From Serratia grimesii NBRC 13537 (lineage in GTDB: Bacteria; Pseudomonadota; Gammaproteobacteria; Enterobacterales; Enterobacteriaceae), in contig NZ_BCTT01000012.1 in the NCBI RefSeq assembly GCF_001590905.1, forward strand, positions 124,001 to 188,000: a stretch of 64,000 nucleotides of DNA. Reading direction: 5' to 3'. A model generated the notes under the pieces. That model was not told where the DNA came from. It searched no databases and saw nothing but the letters and a program-made list of their open reading frames with translations. A program made the position numbers and the translations under genes. Below are positions 54,612 through 64,000 of the stretch, piece after piece; the first letter of the stretch is position 1; each line of letters starts with the position of its first letter.

Positions 54612-56633
54612 GTGAGCCACGCCCCGATCCAAACCGCAGCGTTATCCTGGAATGAACAGGGTACACCTGTTTCGAAACAGTTTGATGACGTCTACTTTTC
54701 TAATCAGGATGGGCTGGAAGAAACCCGCTACGTATTTCTTAAGGGCAACCACATTCCTCAACGTTTCATCGATCATCCCCGCCCCCTGTTTCTTGTGGCG
54801 GAAACGGGCTTCGGCACCGGGCTTAATTTTTTAACCTTATGGCAGGCTTTTGCCGGCTTCCATGAGGCAGCGCCGAACGCCACGTTGCAGCGGCTGCACT
54901 TTATCAGTTTTGAAAAATTCCCCTTGTTACAGGCCGACCTCGCCGCTGCACATGCACGCTGGCCGGAGCTGGCAACCTATGCCGATGAGCTGCGTGCGCA
55001 ATGGCCACTGCCGCTACCGGGCTGTCACCGCCTGCTGTTGGCAGAAGGCCGTATTACACTCGACCTGTGGTTCGGTGACGTCAACACGTTATTGCCGCAC
55101 TTCGACCCCAGCATGAACCGCCAAATCGACGCCTGGTTCCTCGACGGCTTTGCACCGGCTAAAAATCCGGACATGTGGACGGAACAGCTGTTCGCCGCAA
55201 TGGCTCGTTTCGCCCGACCTGGCGGCAGTCTTGCTACCTTCACCGCAGCAGGCTTCGTGCGGCGCGGATTGCAACAGGCCGGATTTGAAGTCATAAAGAG
55301 CAAAGGTTTCGGCCAAAAGCGTGAAATGCTGATTGGTAAGCTGCCTGACGATGCACCCGCTATCACGCATCCCTCCCCTTGGTCACTCCGTCCGGCAGCG
55401 GACAGTACCGACGATATTGCGATCATCGGCGGTGGCATTGCCAGCGCGTTAGCCGCCCTTGCGTTGTTACGCCGCGGCGCGAAGGTTACGCTGTATTGCG
55501 CCGATCTTCGGCCCGCCGAGGGAGCTTCCGGCAACCGACAGGGCGCGCTTTATCCATTGTTGAATGGTCGGGGTGACGCTCTGGAAAACTTTTTCAGTGC
55601 TGCTTTCCCCTTTGCCCGCCGCCAGTACGATGCGTTAGTGCAACAAGGTGTGGAATTTGACCATAAGTGGTGTGGTGTCAGTCAGTTAGCCTTTGACGAG
55701 AAGAGTGCCGGAAAAATAGCAAAAATACAGGCGGTCGAATGGCCTCAGGCACTGGCAATGCCAGCCGATCGCGCCACGCTCAGCACTTTGTGCGGCATCG
55801 ACAGCGGTTTTGGCGGCATTAACTACCCACAGGGAGGCTGGCTGTGCCCGGCCGAGCTGACACGCAATGCGATTGCGCTGGCACAATGCCAGGGGCTGGA
55901 GTGCCATTATGAGTCTGCGCTCAGTACGCTGACCGCCACTGACACCGGTTGGCAGCTCAGTTTTAGCCAGAATGAAACCCGACAGCATGCGACGGTGATT
56001 TTGGCCAACGGCCATCGTGTTTCCGAACTGGAACAAGGTGAAGCGCTGCCGGTTTATGCGGTACGCGGTCAAGTCTCCCATATTCCCACTACCCCAACGC
56101 TGAGCGAATTGAAACAGGTGCTGTGTTACGACGGCTATCTGACACCGGTTAATGCTAATAACCATCAGCACTGTATCGGTGCCAGCTATCAGCGTGGCGA
56201 AACCGACATCGAATATCGCGAAGAAGAGCAGCAGGACAACCGCGCTCGCCTGCTACGCTGCCTGCCAGACCAATCCTGGCCCCGAGAGGTCGATGTCAGC
56301 GGTCGCCAGGCCCGTTGCGGCGTACGCAGCGCCACACGCGATCATTTACCGATGATCGGCGCAGTACCGGACTATCAAGCCACGCTAGCGCAATATCAGG
56401 ATCTTCAACGTCAACATCAACGCGGTGAAGCTATCGCCAATGCGCCGGTTTATCCAAATCTGTTTGTTATTGGCGCATTAGGCTCACGCGGGCTGTGTTC
56501 GGCACCGCTGGCGGCGGAAATTTTGGCGGCGCAACTGTTCGGCGAACCCTTGCCGGGCGACGCAGAAATGTTGGCGGCATTGAATCCGAACCGAATGTGG
56601 GTAAGAAAACTACTGAAGGGACGTGCGGTTTAA
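54612..56633 (+). CDS. mnmC: Bifunctional tRNA mnm5s2U34 biosynthesis protein MnmC
   Basis: The protein has 673 residues. The N-terminal methyltransferase domain (MnmC2) has the SAM motif [16 protein letters not shown], and [17 protein letters not shown] is conserved. The C-terminal FAD-dependent demodification domain (MnmC1) starts with [21 protein letters not shown]. It makes 5-methylaminomethyl-2-thiouridine in the wobble position. The GTG at 54612 gives the same distance to GTPVS as E. coli; an in-frame TTG at 54591 lacks a ribosome binding site. Confidence 0.95.
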   Translation: MSHAPIQTAALSWNEQGTPVSKQFDDVYFSNQDGLEETRYVFLKGNHIPQRFIDHPRPLFLVAETGFGTGLNFLTLWQAFAGFHEAAPNATLQRLHFISFEKFPLLQADLAAAHARWPELATYADELRAQWPLPLPGCHRLLLAEGRITLDLWFGDVNTLLPHFDPSMNRQIDAWFLDGFAPAKNPDMWTEQLFAAMARFARPGGSLATFTAAGFVRRGLQQAGFEVIKSKGFGQKREMLIGKLPDDAPAITHPSPWSLRPAADSTDDIAIIGGGIASALAALALLRRGAKVTLYCADLRPAEGASGNRQGALYPLLNGRGDALENFFSAAFPFARRQYDALVQQGVEFDHKWCGVSQLAFDEKSAGKIAKIQAVEWPQALAMPADRATLSTLCGIDSGFGGINYPQGGWLCPAELTRNAIALAQCQGLECHYESALSTLTATDTGWQLSFSQNETRQHATVILANGHRVSELEQGEALPVYAVRGQVSHIPTTPTLSELKQVLCYDGYLTPVNANNHQHCIGASYQRGETDIEYREEEQQDNRARLLRCLPDQSWPREVDVSGRQARCGVRSATRDHLPMIGAVPDYQATLAQYQDLQRQHQRGEAIANAPVYPNLFVIGALGSRGLCSAPLAAEILAAQLFGEPLPGDAEMLAALNPNRMWVRKLLKGRAV

Positions 56634-56641
56634 TGTCAGTT

Positions 56642-56672
56642 TTACAGGGCGCTGTTATCGCGCCCTGTAAAC
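56642..56672. terminator. Stem-loop between mnmC and yfcL
   Basis: TTTACAGGGCGC and GCGCCCTGTAAA pair perfectly (12 bp) around TGTTATC, between convergent stop codons at 56633 and 56677. T-tracts are short. Confidence 0.7.
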
Positions 56673-56676
56673 TGGA

Positions 56677-56958
56677 TCAGGCCATCGGCAATGCCGTTTG
56701 GTACAGGTTTTCCCACATACCGTACACCAACACCTGGTCCGGTGGTGACAGCTCACCGGCAGCGATGGCTTTATGCAGGCTAGTTTCCACCTGTGCCTTC
56801 AGCGCTTCAGCGGTGTGCTCACCCTGTTCTTCCACTTCAGCAACCGCCAGCGTCAGATGACCGCGCAGGTAGCCACCGGCAAACAGTTCATCATCGCTGG
56901 CGTGCTCTACCATGTCATCAATCAGCGCCAAAATGCGCGCTTCGAATTCTGCGATCAT
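56677..56958 (-). CDS. yfcL: YfcL family protein
   Basis: The 93-residue acidic, helical cytoplasmic protein is close to E. coli YfcL (92). Function unknown. The ATG at 56958 follows GAGGAAATTTG; an overlapping TTG one codon upstream is less likely. It is 31 bases after epmC and probably in the same operon. Confidence 0.92.
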   Translation of the reverse strand: MIAEFEARILALIDDMVEHASDDELFAGGYLRGHLTLAVAEVEEQGEHTAEALKAQVETSLHKAIAAGELSPPDQVLVYGMWENLYQTALPMA

Positions 56959-56989
56959 CAAATTTCCTCATTAAATAACAAACTGACGG

Positions 56990-57538
56990 TCAGTTGAGAT
57001 CTTCCGGATAGGGGAAAAGCTCAGCCGTCAGCGGTGGCGTATTGTAAAACGATTGTAACGCCTGAATAAAGCGCGCAGGTCTTGTGGGTATTCCCTGCTC
57101 CAACAGCAACCGCACCCGCTCGCGAACCTTACGCTGGAAGGCGATGCGGTCCGGTTCGCAGTCACCGTTCAGGTTGTCGCAACTGACATTGAACGGAAAA
57201 CCGGCCGCTACGCAGAACATCCATTCCAGCGACTGCGGTTTAATTTCTACCGCTTCGAATTCGCTTTGCGTCTGTGCGTCGCGCCCGTCCGGGCAATACC
57301 AGTAACCGAAATCGACCAGTTTACGGCGTTGTTCACCGGCAATGCACCAGTGTGAGATCTCATGCATACCGCTGGCGTAATAGCCGTGAGCAAAGACGAT
57401 ACGGTTGTACGGCAATTCGTCGTCGGCCGGCAGATAGATTGGCTCATCGTCACCTTTAACCAACCGGGTATTGTAATCTTCACTAAAGCACTGATTAAAG
57501 ATATCAATCAGTTGGGAATATTGGTGTGTATCAGACAT
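56990..57538 (-). CDS. epmC: Elongation factor P hydroxylase EpmC (YfcM)
   Basis: The 182-residue enzyme hydroxylates the beta-lysylated Lys34 of EF-P, the last step after EpmB and EpmA. The metal-site motif HEISHWC and LVDFGYWYCPDGRDAQTQSEFE are conserved with E. coli, and the length is the same. The start MSDTHQYSQL fits; seven upstream codons have no counterpart. Confidence 0.95.
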   Translation of the reverse strand: MSDTHQYSQLIDIFNQCFSEDYNTRLVKGDDEPIYLPADDELPYNRIVFAHGYYASGMHEISHWCIAGEQRRKLVDFGYWYCPDGRDAQTQSEFEAVEIKPQSLEWMFCVAAGFPFNVSCDNLNGDCEPDRIAFQRKVRERVRLLLEQGIPTRPARFIQALQSFYNTPPLTAELFPYPEDLN

Positions 57539-57600
57539 AAAAGACTCAAATAACCACAAATTTAAAGTGGTAATTATACCCTAACCGCGCTTTTGGCATA

Positions 57601-58401
57601 CTATATATGCAACGCCAGCCACTGCTGAATTTCTGTACCGTGATTGTCGTACAACAGCTTACAACTCATCACCAGCGAAACGATGACGATCATCGGGCGG
57701 ATCAGCTTTTGCCCACGGGTCATTACCATATGTGCCCCAAGACGGGCACCCAGAACCTGCCCTACCAACATCACCAGACCGATACTCCATACCACTTTGC
57801 CGCCGATGATAAACAACACCAGACTGCCAAAGTTGGACGTGAAGTTCAGTACCTTGGCGTGGGCGGTCGATTTGGCCAGGTTAAAACCACACAGCGTCAC
57901 ATACGCCAGCGCGTAAAATGAACCCGCGCCAGGACCAAAAAAGCCATCGTAAAAACCCACGCAGCCACCGGCCACCAGGCCAAACGGCAAGGCGCTCAAA
58001 CGGCGCTGCCGATCGTTCTCCCCCAGGCGCGGAGTCAGCAAAAAGTACAAGCCGATGCCGATCACCAGTAAAGGCAACATTTGCCGCAGCAAATCGGCGC
58101 GCATGTGTTGCACCAGGATCGCCCCAGCGACAGAACCGATCAGCGCCAACAGGATAGTCAGTTTTTGATCGTTAAGATCAACGGCTCGTCGGCGGATGAA
58201 GTACAGACTGGCGGATAAGGAACCGCCCACCGACTGTAGCTTGTTGGTTGCCAGCGCCTGCGCCGGGGGTACCCCCACCGCCAGCAGTGCCGGCACGGTC
58301 AACAGCCCGCCACCGCCGGCAATGGAATCAATAAAGCCCGCCAGCAATGCCACCACAAACAAAACCCCGAGCATCTCGGGGCCAACGACGAACCAATCCA
58401 T
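57601..58401 (-). CDS. yfcA: TauE/SafE-family membrane protein YfcA
   Basis: The 266-residue protein has about eight helices with the family motifs LLAGFIDSIAGGGGLLTVPALL and GFYDGFFGPGAGSFY. The family exports or imports sulfite or sulfonates; the YfcA substrate is unknown. Its start codon lies one base from an ERIC element, and the SD-like GAGGGAT lies inside the ERIC end. Confidence 0.94.
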   Translation of the reverse strand: MDWFVVGPEMLGVLFVVALLAGFIDSIAGGGGLLTVPALLAVGVPPAQALATNKLQSVGGSLSASLYFIRRRAVDLNDQKLTILLALIGSVAGAILVQHMRADLLRQMLPLLVIGIGLYFLLTPRLGENDRQRRLSALPFGLVAGGCVGFYDGFFGPGAGSFYALAYVTLCGFNLAKSTAHAKVLNFTSNFGSLVLFIIGGKVVWSIGLVMLVGQVLGARLGAHMVMTRGQKLIRPMIVIVSLVMSCKLLYDNHGTEIQQWLALHI

Positions 58402-58402
58402 T

Positions 58403-58529
58403 TATATCCCTCTGACTTGAAGCCGCATCTGTGTTGGTTGCACTTACTCACCCGAATCACTTGCTGAGGTAAGCTCATCGGGCTTTATTCCCTTACCGCC
58501 TTGATGCAACTCCAATTACTTTGGGTCTA
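58403..58529. repeat. ERIC element exactly between mepA and yfcA
   Basis: About 127 bp from TATATCCCTCTGACTTGAAG to CCAATTACTTTGGGTCTA, with core CTCACCCGAATCACTTGCTG and AGGTAAGCTCATCGGG. It fills the gap: the yfcA ATG ends its left side and the mepA TAA begins at 58530. Confidence 0.9.
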
Positions 58530-59357
58530 TTATTCCGCAGCGAAATGGTTATTCAGCAAGGCCTGACAGGTAGGCGGCAATGGCGGCGGCACCGGTTTAC
58601 CCGGTTTGGCGCTAGGCTGATGTGGAACGAACCAACTTGCCAGCTCGGCGCCACAGCCGTCACCCGGTGGCGGCGTATCCTGTTCTTTGCACTCCAGGCT
58701 ACCTGCCGGACAACGCAGTCGCACATGCATGTGCGCACGGTGACCGAACCATGGGCGTACCTTGTGCAACCAGTCACGATCGGCACCCGCATCTAAACAC
58801 AGGCGCTGCTTGATCGCCGGGTTGACGAAGATACGCGTCACTTCCTGATCTTGAGCCGCCATTTTGATCAGCGATTCAATCTGCGGCTGCCACTGGCGTG
58901 CAACAACCTGCTTACCGTCACTGGAAACCAAATCGATCGGCTGCGGCTTCAGAAGTTGCTGTGCACTCCAACGTTGGCGCGGCAACTGTAACCAGATGTC
59001 GACATCAAGCCCAGATTGATGGCTGGCATGACCGCTACTAAAGCGCCCACCAGCCGGCATTGCCATATCGCCGATCAGTACCGTACCGAGGTTTTTTTGG
59101 TTCGCCTTATTGCTCAGACGCTGAATAAACGCCAGCAGATCAGGGTGACCGAAATAACGACGTTGATCGGGTCGCATCACCTGATAATCCGGCGAACTCA
59201 ACGGCAACGGCTGCGCACCGATTATACAACCGTTGGCAAAACCACCCACGGCCTGCGGTGCACCGGCAACCGGGTGATCAATTTTCTGCCAAGGCGTCAA
59301 CGCCATGGCGGAGCTCGATGCCATCAGGGCAACGATGCCCAACATCCAGTTTTTCAT
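58530..59357 (-). CDS. mepA: Penicillin-insensitive murein endopeptidase MepA
   Basis: The 275-residue periplasmic LAS-family zinc peptidase has a 19-residue signal peptide. It cuts D-Ala-mDAP crosslinks. Metal ligands are in [16 protein letters not shown] and the late [12 protein letters not shown]. Its length is like E. coli (274). It is five bases after aroC, as in E. coli. Confidence 0.96.
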   Translation of the reverse strand: MKNWMLGIVALMASSSAMALTPWQKIDHPVAGAPQAVGGFANGCIIGAQPLPLSSPDYQVMRPDQRRYFGHPDLLAFIQRLSNKANQKNLGTVLIGDMAMPAGGRFSSGHASHQSGLDVDIWLQLPRQRWSAQQLLKPQPIDLVSSDGKQVVARQWQPQIESLIKMAAQDQEVTRIFVNPAIKQRLCLDAGADRDWLHKVRPWFGHRAHMHVRLRCPAGSLECKEQDTPPPGDGCGAELASWFVPHQPSAKPGKPVPPPLPPTCQALLNNHFAAE

Positions 59358-59362
59358 GGTGA

Positions 59363-60448
59363 TTACCAGCGTGGAACGTTAGAAACCACATCACCGTTTT
59401 GCGCACGTTGGCGCAACAGGTGATCCATCAGCACAATCGCCATCATCGCTTCGGCAATGGGTACCGCACGGATGCCTACGCAAGGATCGTGACGGCCGCG
59501 GGTAACCATTTCCACGGCTTCGCCCTGGCGATTGATGGTTCGACCCGGCACCATGATGCTGGAAGTCGGTTTCAGCGCCAGATGTGCAATCACCGCCTGA
59601 CCACTGCTGATGCCGCCGAGAATGCCGCCCGCATGGTTGCTCTGGAAACCTTCCGGCGTAATTTCATCGCGGTTTTCGCTACCACGTTTGGTCACGACGG
59701 CGAAGCCATCACCAATTTCTACACCTTTCACCGCATTGATGCTCATTAGCGCATGCGCCAGATCTGCATCGAGGCGGTCAAAAACTGGCTCGCCGAGGCC
59801 GACCGGCACATTTTCGGCAATTACGCTGACTTTGGCGCCAATCGAATCGCCCTCTTTCTTCAGTGCACGCATCAGTTCGTCCAGCGCTTCCAGCTTATCC
59901 GGATCCGGACAGAAGAACGGGTTCTGTTCGACCTGCTCCCAGTCTTTCAGCTCACAAACTACGTCACCGATTTGAGCTAAATAACCGCGTACCTGCACGC
60001 CGAATTTCTGCTGTAAGTATTTCTTGGCAATCGCCCCCGCTGCAACGCGCATTGCGGTTTCACGCGCCGAAGAACGGCCGCCGCCGCGATAGTCGCGCAC
60101 ACCGTATTTTTGTTCGTAGGTGTAGTCTGCATGTCCCGGACGGAACACGTCTTTGATAGCACCGTAGTCCTGCGAACGCTGGTCGGTGTTTTCAATCATC
60201 AGCCCGATACTGGTGCCGGTAGTCACGCCTTCAAACACACCGGAAAGAATACGCACCTGATCCGGCTCGCGGCGTTGGGTGGTATAACGCGAGGTGCCCG
60301 GACGGCGGCGGTCCAGATCGTGCTGCAAATCAGCTTCAGTAAGCGGAATGCCTGGTGGCACACCGTCTACGATACATCCCAGCGCCACACCGTGAGATTC
60401 ACCAAATGTGGTGACGCGGAAAATCTGCCCAATACTGTTTCCTGCCAT
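59363..60448 (-). CDS. aroC: Chorismate synthase AroC
   Basis: The 361-residue enzyme makes chorismate from EPSP using reduced FMN, the last step of the shikimate pathway. Signatures: [36 protein letters not shown] and [19 protein letters not shown]. Same length as E. coli. It lies between prmB and mepA in the conserved order. Confidence 0.98.
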   Translation of the reverse strand: MAGNSIGQIFRVTTFGESHGVALGCIVDGVPPGIPLTEADLQHDLDRRRPGTSRYTTQRREPDQVRILSGVFEGVTTGTSIGLMIENTDQRSQDYGAIKDVFRPGHADYTYEQKYGVRDYRGGGRSSARETAMRVAAGAIAKKYLQQKFGVQVRGYLAQIGDVVCELKDWEQVEQNPFFCPDPDKLEALDELMRALKKEGDSIGAKVSVIAENVPVGLGEPVFDRLDADLAHALMSINAVKGVEIGDGFAVVTKRGSENRDEITPEGFQSNHAGGILGGISSGQAVIAHLALKPTSSIMVPGRTINRQGEAVEMVTRGRHDPCVGIRAVPIAEAMMAIVLMDHLLRQRAQNGDVVSNVPRW

Positions 60449-60481
60449 CGCGGCTCCTTACCCTTAATTATTATCTTTGTG

Positions 60482-60502
60482 GGGCCCGCCAAAGCAGGCC
60501 CG
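60482..60502 (-). other. Stem-loop in the prmB-aroC gap
   Basis: GGGCC and GGCCC arms with partly paired centre (GGGCCTGCTTTGGCGGGCCC on the minus strand) lie just after the prmB stop codon. It could lower read-through into aroC. Confidence 0.45.
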
Positions 60503-60510
60503 AAGAATGC

Positions 60511-61443
60511 TTAGCTGCGGTAGAGGCTGAAGTGATCTTTGCAATCCACCAACTGTTGTTTAGTCAGCATGAACACACCGTCACCGCCGTTTTCAAATTC
60601 CAGCCAGTTGAACGGAATATCCGGATACTGTTCCATCAGATGTACCATGCTGTTACCCACTTCACAAATCAGCACGCCGTCGTCGCTCAGGTAATCCGGC
60701 GCACAGGCCAGAATGCGGCGCACCAGCTTCAGGCCGTCACTGCCCGCTGCCAGACCCAGCTCAGGTTCAAAGCGGAATTCCTGCGGCAGATCGGACATGT
60801 CTTCTGCATCGACATACGGTGGGTTGGTGACAATCAGATCGTACTGGATCGCAGGAACGTCGCGGAACAGATCGGAACGGATTGGAGTCACTTGCTGTTC
60901 AACACCCAACGCCTGAATATTGCGCTCGGTCACTGCCAATACGTCGGCGGAAATGTCTACTGCGTCCACTTCTGCTTCCGGGAAAGCGTAACCGCAGGCA
61001 ATGGCGATACAACCGCTGCCGGTACACATGTCGAGAATATGGCTCGGCGGATGTGGGATCAGTGCGCTAAAGCGATCGTTGATCAGTTCGCCAATCGGGG
61101 AACGCGGGACCAGCACACGTTCATCGACATAAAACTCTAGGTCGCAGAACCAGGCTTTGTTGGTCAGATAGGCGACCGGAATACGCTCGTTGACGCGGCG
61201 GATCACGCGCTCAACGATGCGGTGGCGCTCGCTGGAGGTCAAACGTGCGGTGTGCATGTCCTCTGGAATATCCAGTGGCAGGAACAGGCTTGGCAGCACC
61301 AATTGCACCGCTTCGTCCCACGGATTGTCGGTTCCGTGACCATAGTAGATATCGGCGGCATTAAAACGGCTCACCGTCCAACGCAGCATATCTTGAATGG
61401 TGTGCAGTTCATTCACTGCTTCCTCGACGAAAATTTTGTCCAA
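60511..61443 (-). CDS. prmB: 50S ribosomal protein L3 glutamine methyltransferase PrmB
   Basis: The 310-residue SAM methyltransferase acts on Gln150 of ribosomal protein L3. The SAM motif is [20 protein letters not shown] and the catalytic NPPY motif is [13 protein letters not shown]. The start is TTG at 61443 behind GGAGG with 5 bases between; this gives [13 protein letters not shown] and exactly the E. coli length. An ATG at 61509 would add 22 codons with no match. Confidence 0.96.
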   Translation of the reverse strand: MDKIFVEEAVNELHTIQDMLRWTVSRFNAADIYYGHGTDNPWDEAVQLVLPSLFLPLDIPEDMHTARLTSSERHRIVERVIRRVNERIPVAYLTNKAWFCDLEFYVDERVLVPRSPIGELINDRFSALIPHPPSHILDMCTGSGCIAIACGYAFPEAEVDAVDISADVLAVTERNIQALGVEQQVTPIRSDLFRDVPAIQYDLIVTNPPYVDAEDMSDLPQEFRFEPELGLAAGSDGLKLVRRILACAPDYLSDDGVLICEVGNSMVHLMEQYPDIPFNWLEFENGGDGVFMLTKQQLVDCKDHFSLYRS

Positions 61444-61613
61444 TTTGCCCTCCGGCAGGCACTGTGATTCATGATTTAGCCGCATAGTTTGCCATGAAGC
61501 CCGCGACAAATCACGCTAACCGCTTGCGCTTTTCATTTTGGCGCGAATTTTGCGTCGACAGATACCCGCGACACGGTAAACTACCGCGATAAATGATTTC
61601 CGGTGAATGAAAA

Positions 61614-62144
61614 ATGAAGAACAAGCACCCTCTGAGCAAAGATGAATTGCAGCTCTTCAGAGAGTCGGTAGTAGACGCAAAAAAGCTGCGTCAGGACACC
61701 ATTGTCCACCGTAAACCCAAACCAAAAACCAAACAGATTGCCCCGCAGCGCCTACTACAGGAACAGGTAGACGCCAGTTATTATTTCTCAGATGAATACC
61801 AACCACAGTTGGAAGAGGAAGGCCCAACACGCTATGTGCGCCCAGGCTACAGTGCATTCGAATTGAAGAAACTGCGCCGTGGCGATTATTCGCCAGAGCT
61901 GTTTCTCGATCTGCATGGGCTGACCCAGATGCAAGCCAAGCAGGAGTTGGGGGCGCTGATCGCCGCTTGCAAGCGTGAACACGTACACTGTGCCTGTGTC
62001 ATGCACGGCCACGGCAAGCACATCCTTAAACAACAAACCCCACTGTGGTTGGCGCAGCACCCCGACGTGTTGGTGTTCCACCAGGCCCCCAAAGAATGGG
62101 GCGGTACCGCCGCGATTTTATTGTTGGTCGAACTGGCCGAGTAA
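61614..62144 (+). CDS. smrB: Ribosome rescue endonuclease SmrB
   Basis: The 176-residue protein cuts mRNA at collided ribosomes. It has an N-terminal extension and a C-terminal Smr domain with [17 protein letters not shown] and [17 protein letters not shown]. It is divergent from prmB. E. coli SmrB is a few residues longer (183). A terminator follows. Confidence 0.96.
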   Translation: MKNKHPLSKDELQLFRESVVDAKKLRQDTIVHRKPKPKTKQIAPQRLLQEQVDASYYFSDEYQPQLEEEGPTRYVRPGYSAFELKKLRRGDYSPELFLDLHGLTQMQAKQELGALIAACKREHVHCACVMHGHGKHILKQQTPLWLAQHPDVLVFHQAPKEWGGTAAILLLVELAE

Positions 62145-62158
62145 ACGGCAGAAATGAC

Positions 62159-62190
62159 AAAGGGCGATGTAAACATCGCCCTTTCGTTTT
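62159..62190. terminator. Terminator between smrB and sixA
   Basis: AAAGGGCGATGT (62159-62170) pairs with ACATCGCCCTTT (62173-62184) around a 2-base centre, then CGTTTT. It serves both convergent genes. Confidence 0.92.
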
Positions 62191-62209
62191 GGACCCGGCA
62201 TGCGGCGCC

Positions 62210-62692
62210 CTACACTTTAGCCATCACCTGCGATGGGCTGACTTGCCATTCGAACTTACCGTAGCTGCCATCTGTCGCCAGATCAACGTTGGCGATCGCA
62301 GAGGTTGCGAACATTGGCGGGCATTCCCCTGGGCAAAGCTCAGCCACCAGGTAACCCACCAGCGGTAAGTGAGAAACGATCAACACAGCGTGGATCCCCT
62401 GCTGCGCCAGAACCTGCAAATAACTGCCTACCAGACTAGCATCCCCACCCGGCGTCAGTTCAGGCAATACTTCTTCGCTTGCCGGCAACGTTAAGGCTTC
62501 GCGTACCGTAGCCAGCGTCTGTTCTGCCCGCAGATAAGGGCTGACCAGCACTCGTTCAATATCCACAGACTTGGTGTTTAACCAGGCCGCCATCTGACGT
62601 GACTCATCACGGCCACAAACAGTAAGGGGTCTTACCGAATCGCTGGCCGCATCGAGTGCCGCCTCTCCGTGACGCATAATCAAAACTTGCAT
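62210..62692 (-). CDS. sixA: Phosphohistidine phosphatase SixA
   Basis: The 160-residue enzyme removes phosphate from phosphohistidine, best known for NPr of the nitrogen PTS (earlier ArcB). The catalytic His is in VLIMRHGEAALDAASDS. The length matches E. coli (161). It lies downstream of fadJ with a 406-bp gap. Confidence 0.95.
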   Translation of the reverse strand: MQVLIMRHGEAALDAASDSVRPLTVCGRDESRQMAAWLNTKSVDIERVLVSPYLRAEQTLATVREALTLPASEEVLPELTPGGDASLVGSYLQVLAQQGIHAVLIVSHLPLVGYLVAELCPGECPPMFATSAIANVDLATDGSYGKFEWQVSPSQVMAKV

Positions 62693-63098
62693 ATTGCACC
62701 GCTGTTGTTGACAAAATAACGCTATACAGAAACGCCGAGCGTGCTGTATCGCCGAGTTTTACAACCCTAAAGCAAAAGCTTTGAAACGATAACGCGCCGT
62801 CTCTTTATGGCGGCCGGGCATTTTGCCTGAAAGTTCACGTAAAGAAAACGCTGTTTTTTACATCAATGGCGTCTTGTTCTGAATTTGACGCTCACATAAC
62901 AACCAATTCAACGGGTTAAATTTTAACCTACTCATCATGAATTTTATTGATGGCGGCCAGTTTCGCACCGCCATCAGGTTACGTTACCTCGTCCCTATCT
63001 CCCTGTATAGGGTCCGGGATTGCCGGTATGCCAAGGAGTGATAACGATCACAATGCATCCTTGATCCTACTCTAGTACAAATCACATCACTGTGCCGC
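62693..63098. other. Gap between fadJ and sixA
   Basis: The 406 bp hold no gene. A dyad GGTTAAA/TTTAACC is centred at 62921. A GATGGCGG/CCGCCATC hairpin lies at 62949-62975, about 125 bases beyond the fadJ stop codon, and may help end its transcript. The sixA promoter should lie here. Confidence 0.4.
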
Positions 63099-64000
63099 TC
63101 ACGCCCCCAGCGGATAGAAGCGTTCACCCTGCTGCGCCATGCGCTGCAAGCGTTCGCAAGGTGCAAAATATTCACCGTACTGACGCTGCAGGTACTCCAG
63201 CGTTTTAACCACTTTATCGGCACCAAGCTGATCCATATAGCGGAATGGTCCCCCCAGGAACGGTGGGAAACCAATACCGAAGACGGCACCAATATCGCCA
63301 TCACGCGCACTGCGGATTACTCCCTCATCCAAACAACGCGCCGCTTCATTCAGCATCATCATCACGCAACGTTGGGCGATAACCGCCTGCTGTAGATGTG
63401 ATTTCGGTGTAATACCCAATAAAATATACACTGACGTATCGGCACGTTTGTTCCGCTGACGTTGCTGACCTTCACTCGGATACAGATAAAAACCACGGGC
63501 ATTTTTGCGCCCTTTGCGCCCGTCTTTCAGCACGGCATCAAAGGCAGCGGGGGCAGAAAATCGCGGTCCCAACTGTTCAACCAGTACTGGGATGATCTTG
63601 GTGCCAACGTCAATGCCGACTTCATCGAGCAGCGTTATCGGACCGACCGGGAAACCAAAGTCTACTAAGGCTTTGTCCAACGACTCAATCGGCTCGCCCT
63701 CCAGCAGACAACGTGCGGCTTCATTTATATAGGGTGCCAAAATGCGGTTAACGTAGAAACCTGCACGATCGGCAACCACAATCGCCGTCTTGCCCTGCTT
63801 GTGTGCCAGCGCCACAGTGGTGGCAATGGTTTCTTCGCTGGTGGTTGCGTGTGGGATGACTTCAACCAACGGCATTTTATCCACCGGGCTGAAATAGTGC
63901 AGACCGATAACCTGGTCTGGACGTTGCGCCTTGGCAGCGATCTGACCAATAGGCAGCGATGACGTATTGGAGGCAAAAATGGTGTGTGGGGCAGCGTGCT
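63099..64000 (-). CDS. fadJ: Fatty acid oxidation complex alpha subunit FadJ, 5' part cut by window edge
   Basis: The C-terminal 299 residues are visible. They cover the 3-hydroxyacyl-CoA dehydrogenase domains ([17 protein letters not shown] with the catalytic His region, [34 protein letters not shown], and [20 protein letters not shown]). The reading continues past the window upstream without a start. The enoyl-CoA hydratase part is outside. FadJ acts with FadI in beta-oxidation. It is the expected neighbour of sixA. Confidence 0.95.
   Translation of the reverse strand, partial: HAAPHTIFASNTSSLPIGQIAAKAQRPDQVIGLHYFSPVDKMPLVEVIPHATTSEETIATTVALAHKQGKTAIVVADRAGFYVNRILAPYINEAARCLLEGEPIESLDKALVDFGFPVGPITLLDEVGIDVGTKIIPVLVEQLGPRFSAPAAFDAVLKDGRKGRKNARGFYLYPSEGQQRQRNKRADTSVYILLGITPKSHLQQAVIAQRCVMMMLNEAARCLDEGVIRSARDGDIGAVFGIGFPPFLGGPFRYMDQLGADKVVKTLEYLQRQYGEYFAPCERLQRMAQQGERFYPLGA

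Overview
The window is a chromosomal segment of an enterobacterium, most probably Serratia or a close relative in the Yersiniaceae (genus inferred from protein similarity recalled from memory, gene order and ERIC repeats; species not resolved). The backbone follows the E. coli K-12 order from lrhA to fadJ: lrhA-alaA-yfbRSTUV-ackA-pta-yfcDE-yfcG-folX-yfcH-hisPMQJ-ubiX-purF-cvpA-dedD-folC-accD-dedA-truA-usg-pdxB, then flk-yfcJ-fabB-mnmC-yfcL-epmC-yfcA-mepA-aroC-prmB-smrB-sixA-fadJ. Some E. coli genes are absent (yfcC, yfcF, and argT as a second binding protein). lrhA and fadJ are cut by the window edges.

Region by region. 1-14.7 kb: LrhA regulator (partial), alanine transaminase, nucleotidase and phosphatase genes, the acetate pathway ackA-pta, a Nudix enzyme, a phosphodiesterase, a GST-like oxidoreductase and pterin epimerase. 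14.7-28.3 kb, all on the minus strand: the histidine ABC transporter with one binding protein, the PurR-type cvpA-purF-ubiX group, and the dedD/folC/accD/dedA/truA/usg/pdxB run.

28.5-43.3 kb is an accessory block between pdxB and flk, which I recall as neighbours in E. coli. It holds an AraC regulator divergent from an EamA transporter with a Fur-like box at its start codon, the tricarboxylate system tctDE plus tctCBA, a CatB/Vat-type xenobiotic acetyltransferase behind an EamA exporter with a MocR regulator, and the scsABCD thiol/copper-tolerance genes. 43.6-53.0 kb mixes backbone (flk, yfcJ) with extra genes: a rhodanese/MocR divergent pair, an exported EEP-family hydrolase, a peptidase T-like enzyme, a YbiR-type transporter, ApbE and a small lipoprotein. 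53.2-64 kb is backbone again (fabB to fadJ).

The most unusual feature is the leader of the acetyltransferase gene (36847-36980). It contains two tiny reading frames, the first with a strong GGAGG ribosome binding site and an RLKR motif. It also holds three neighbouring hairpins with overlapping arms and a near-copy of the gene's own first 18 bases. This resembles the translational attenuators that control some antibiotic-resistance genes by ribosome stalling. No induction or function can be shown from sequence alone.

Five ERIC repeats are present, one of them a 59-bp internally deleted form. One fits exactly between the mepA stop codon and the yfcA start codon and supplies the yfcA ribosome binding site. 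Recognisable regulator sites include a PurR box before cvpA and a FabR operator between fabB and mnmC. No tRNA, rRNA, CRISPR array, insertion sequence or prophage was seen.
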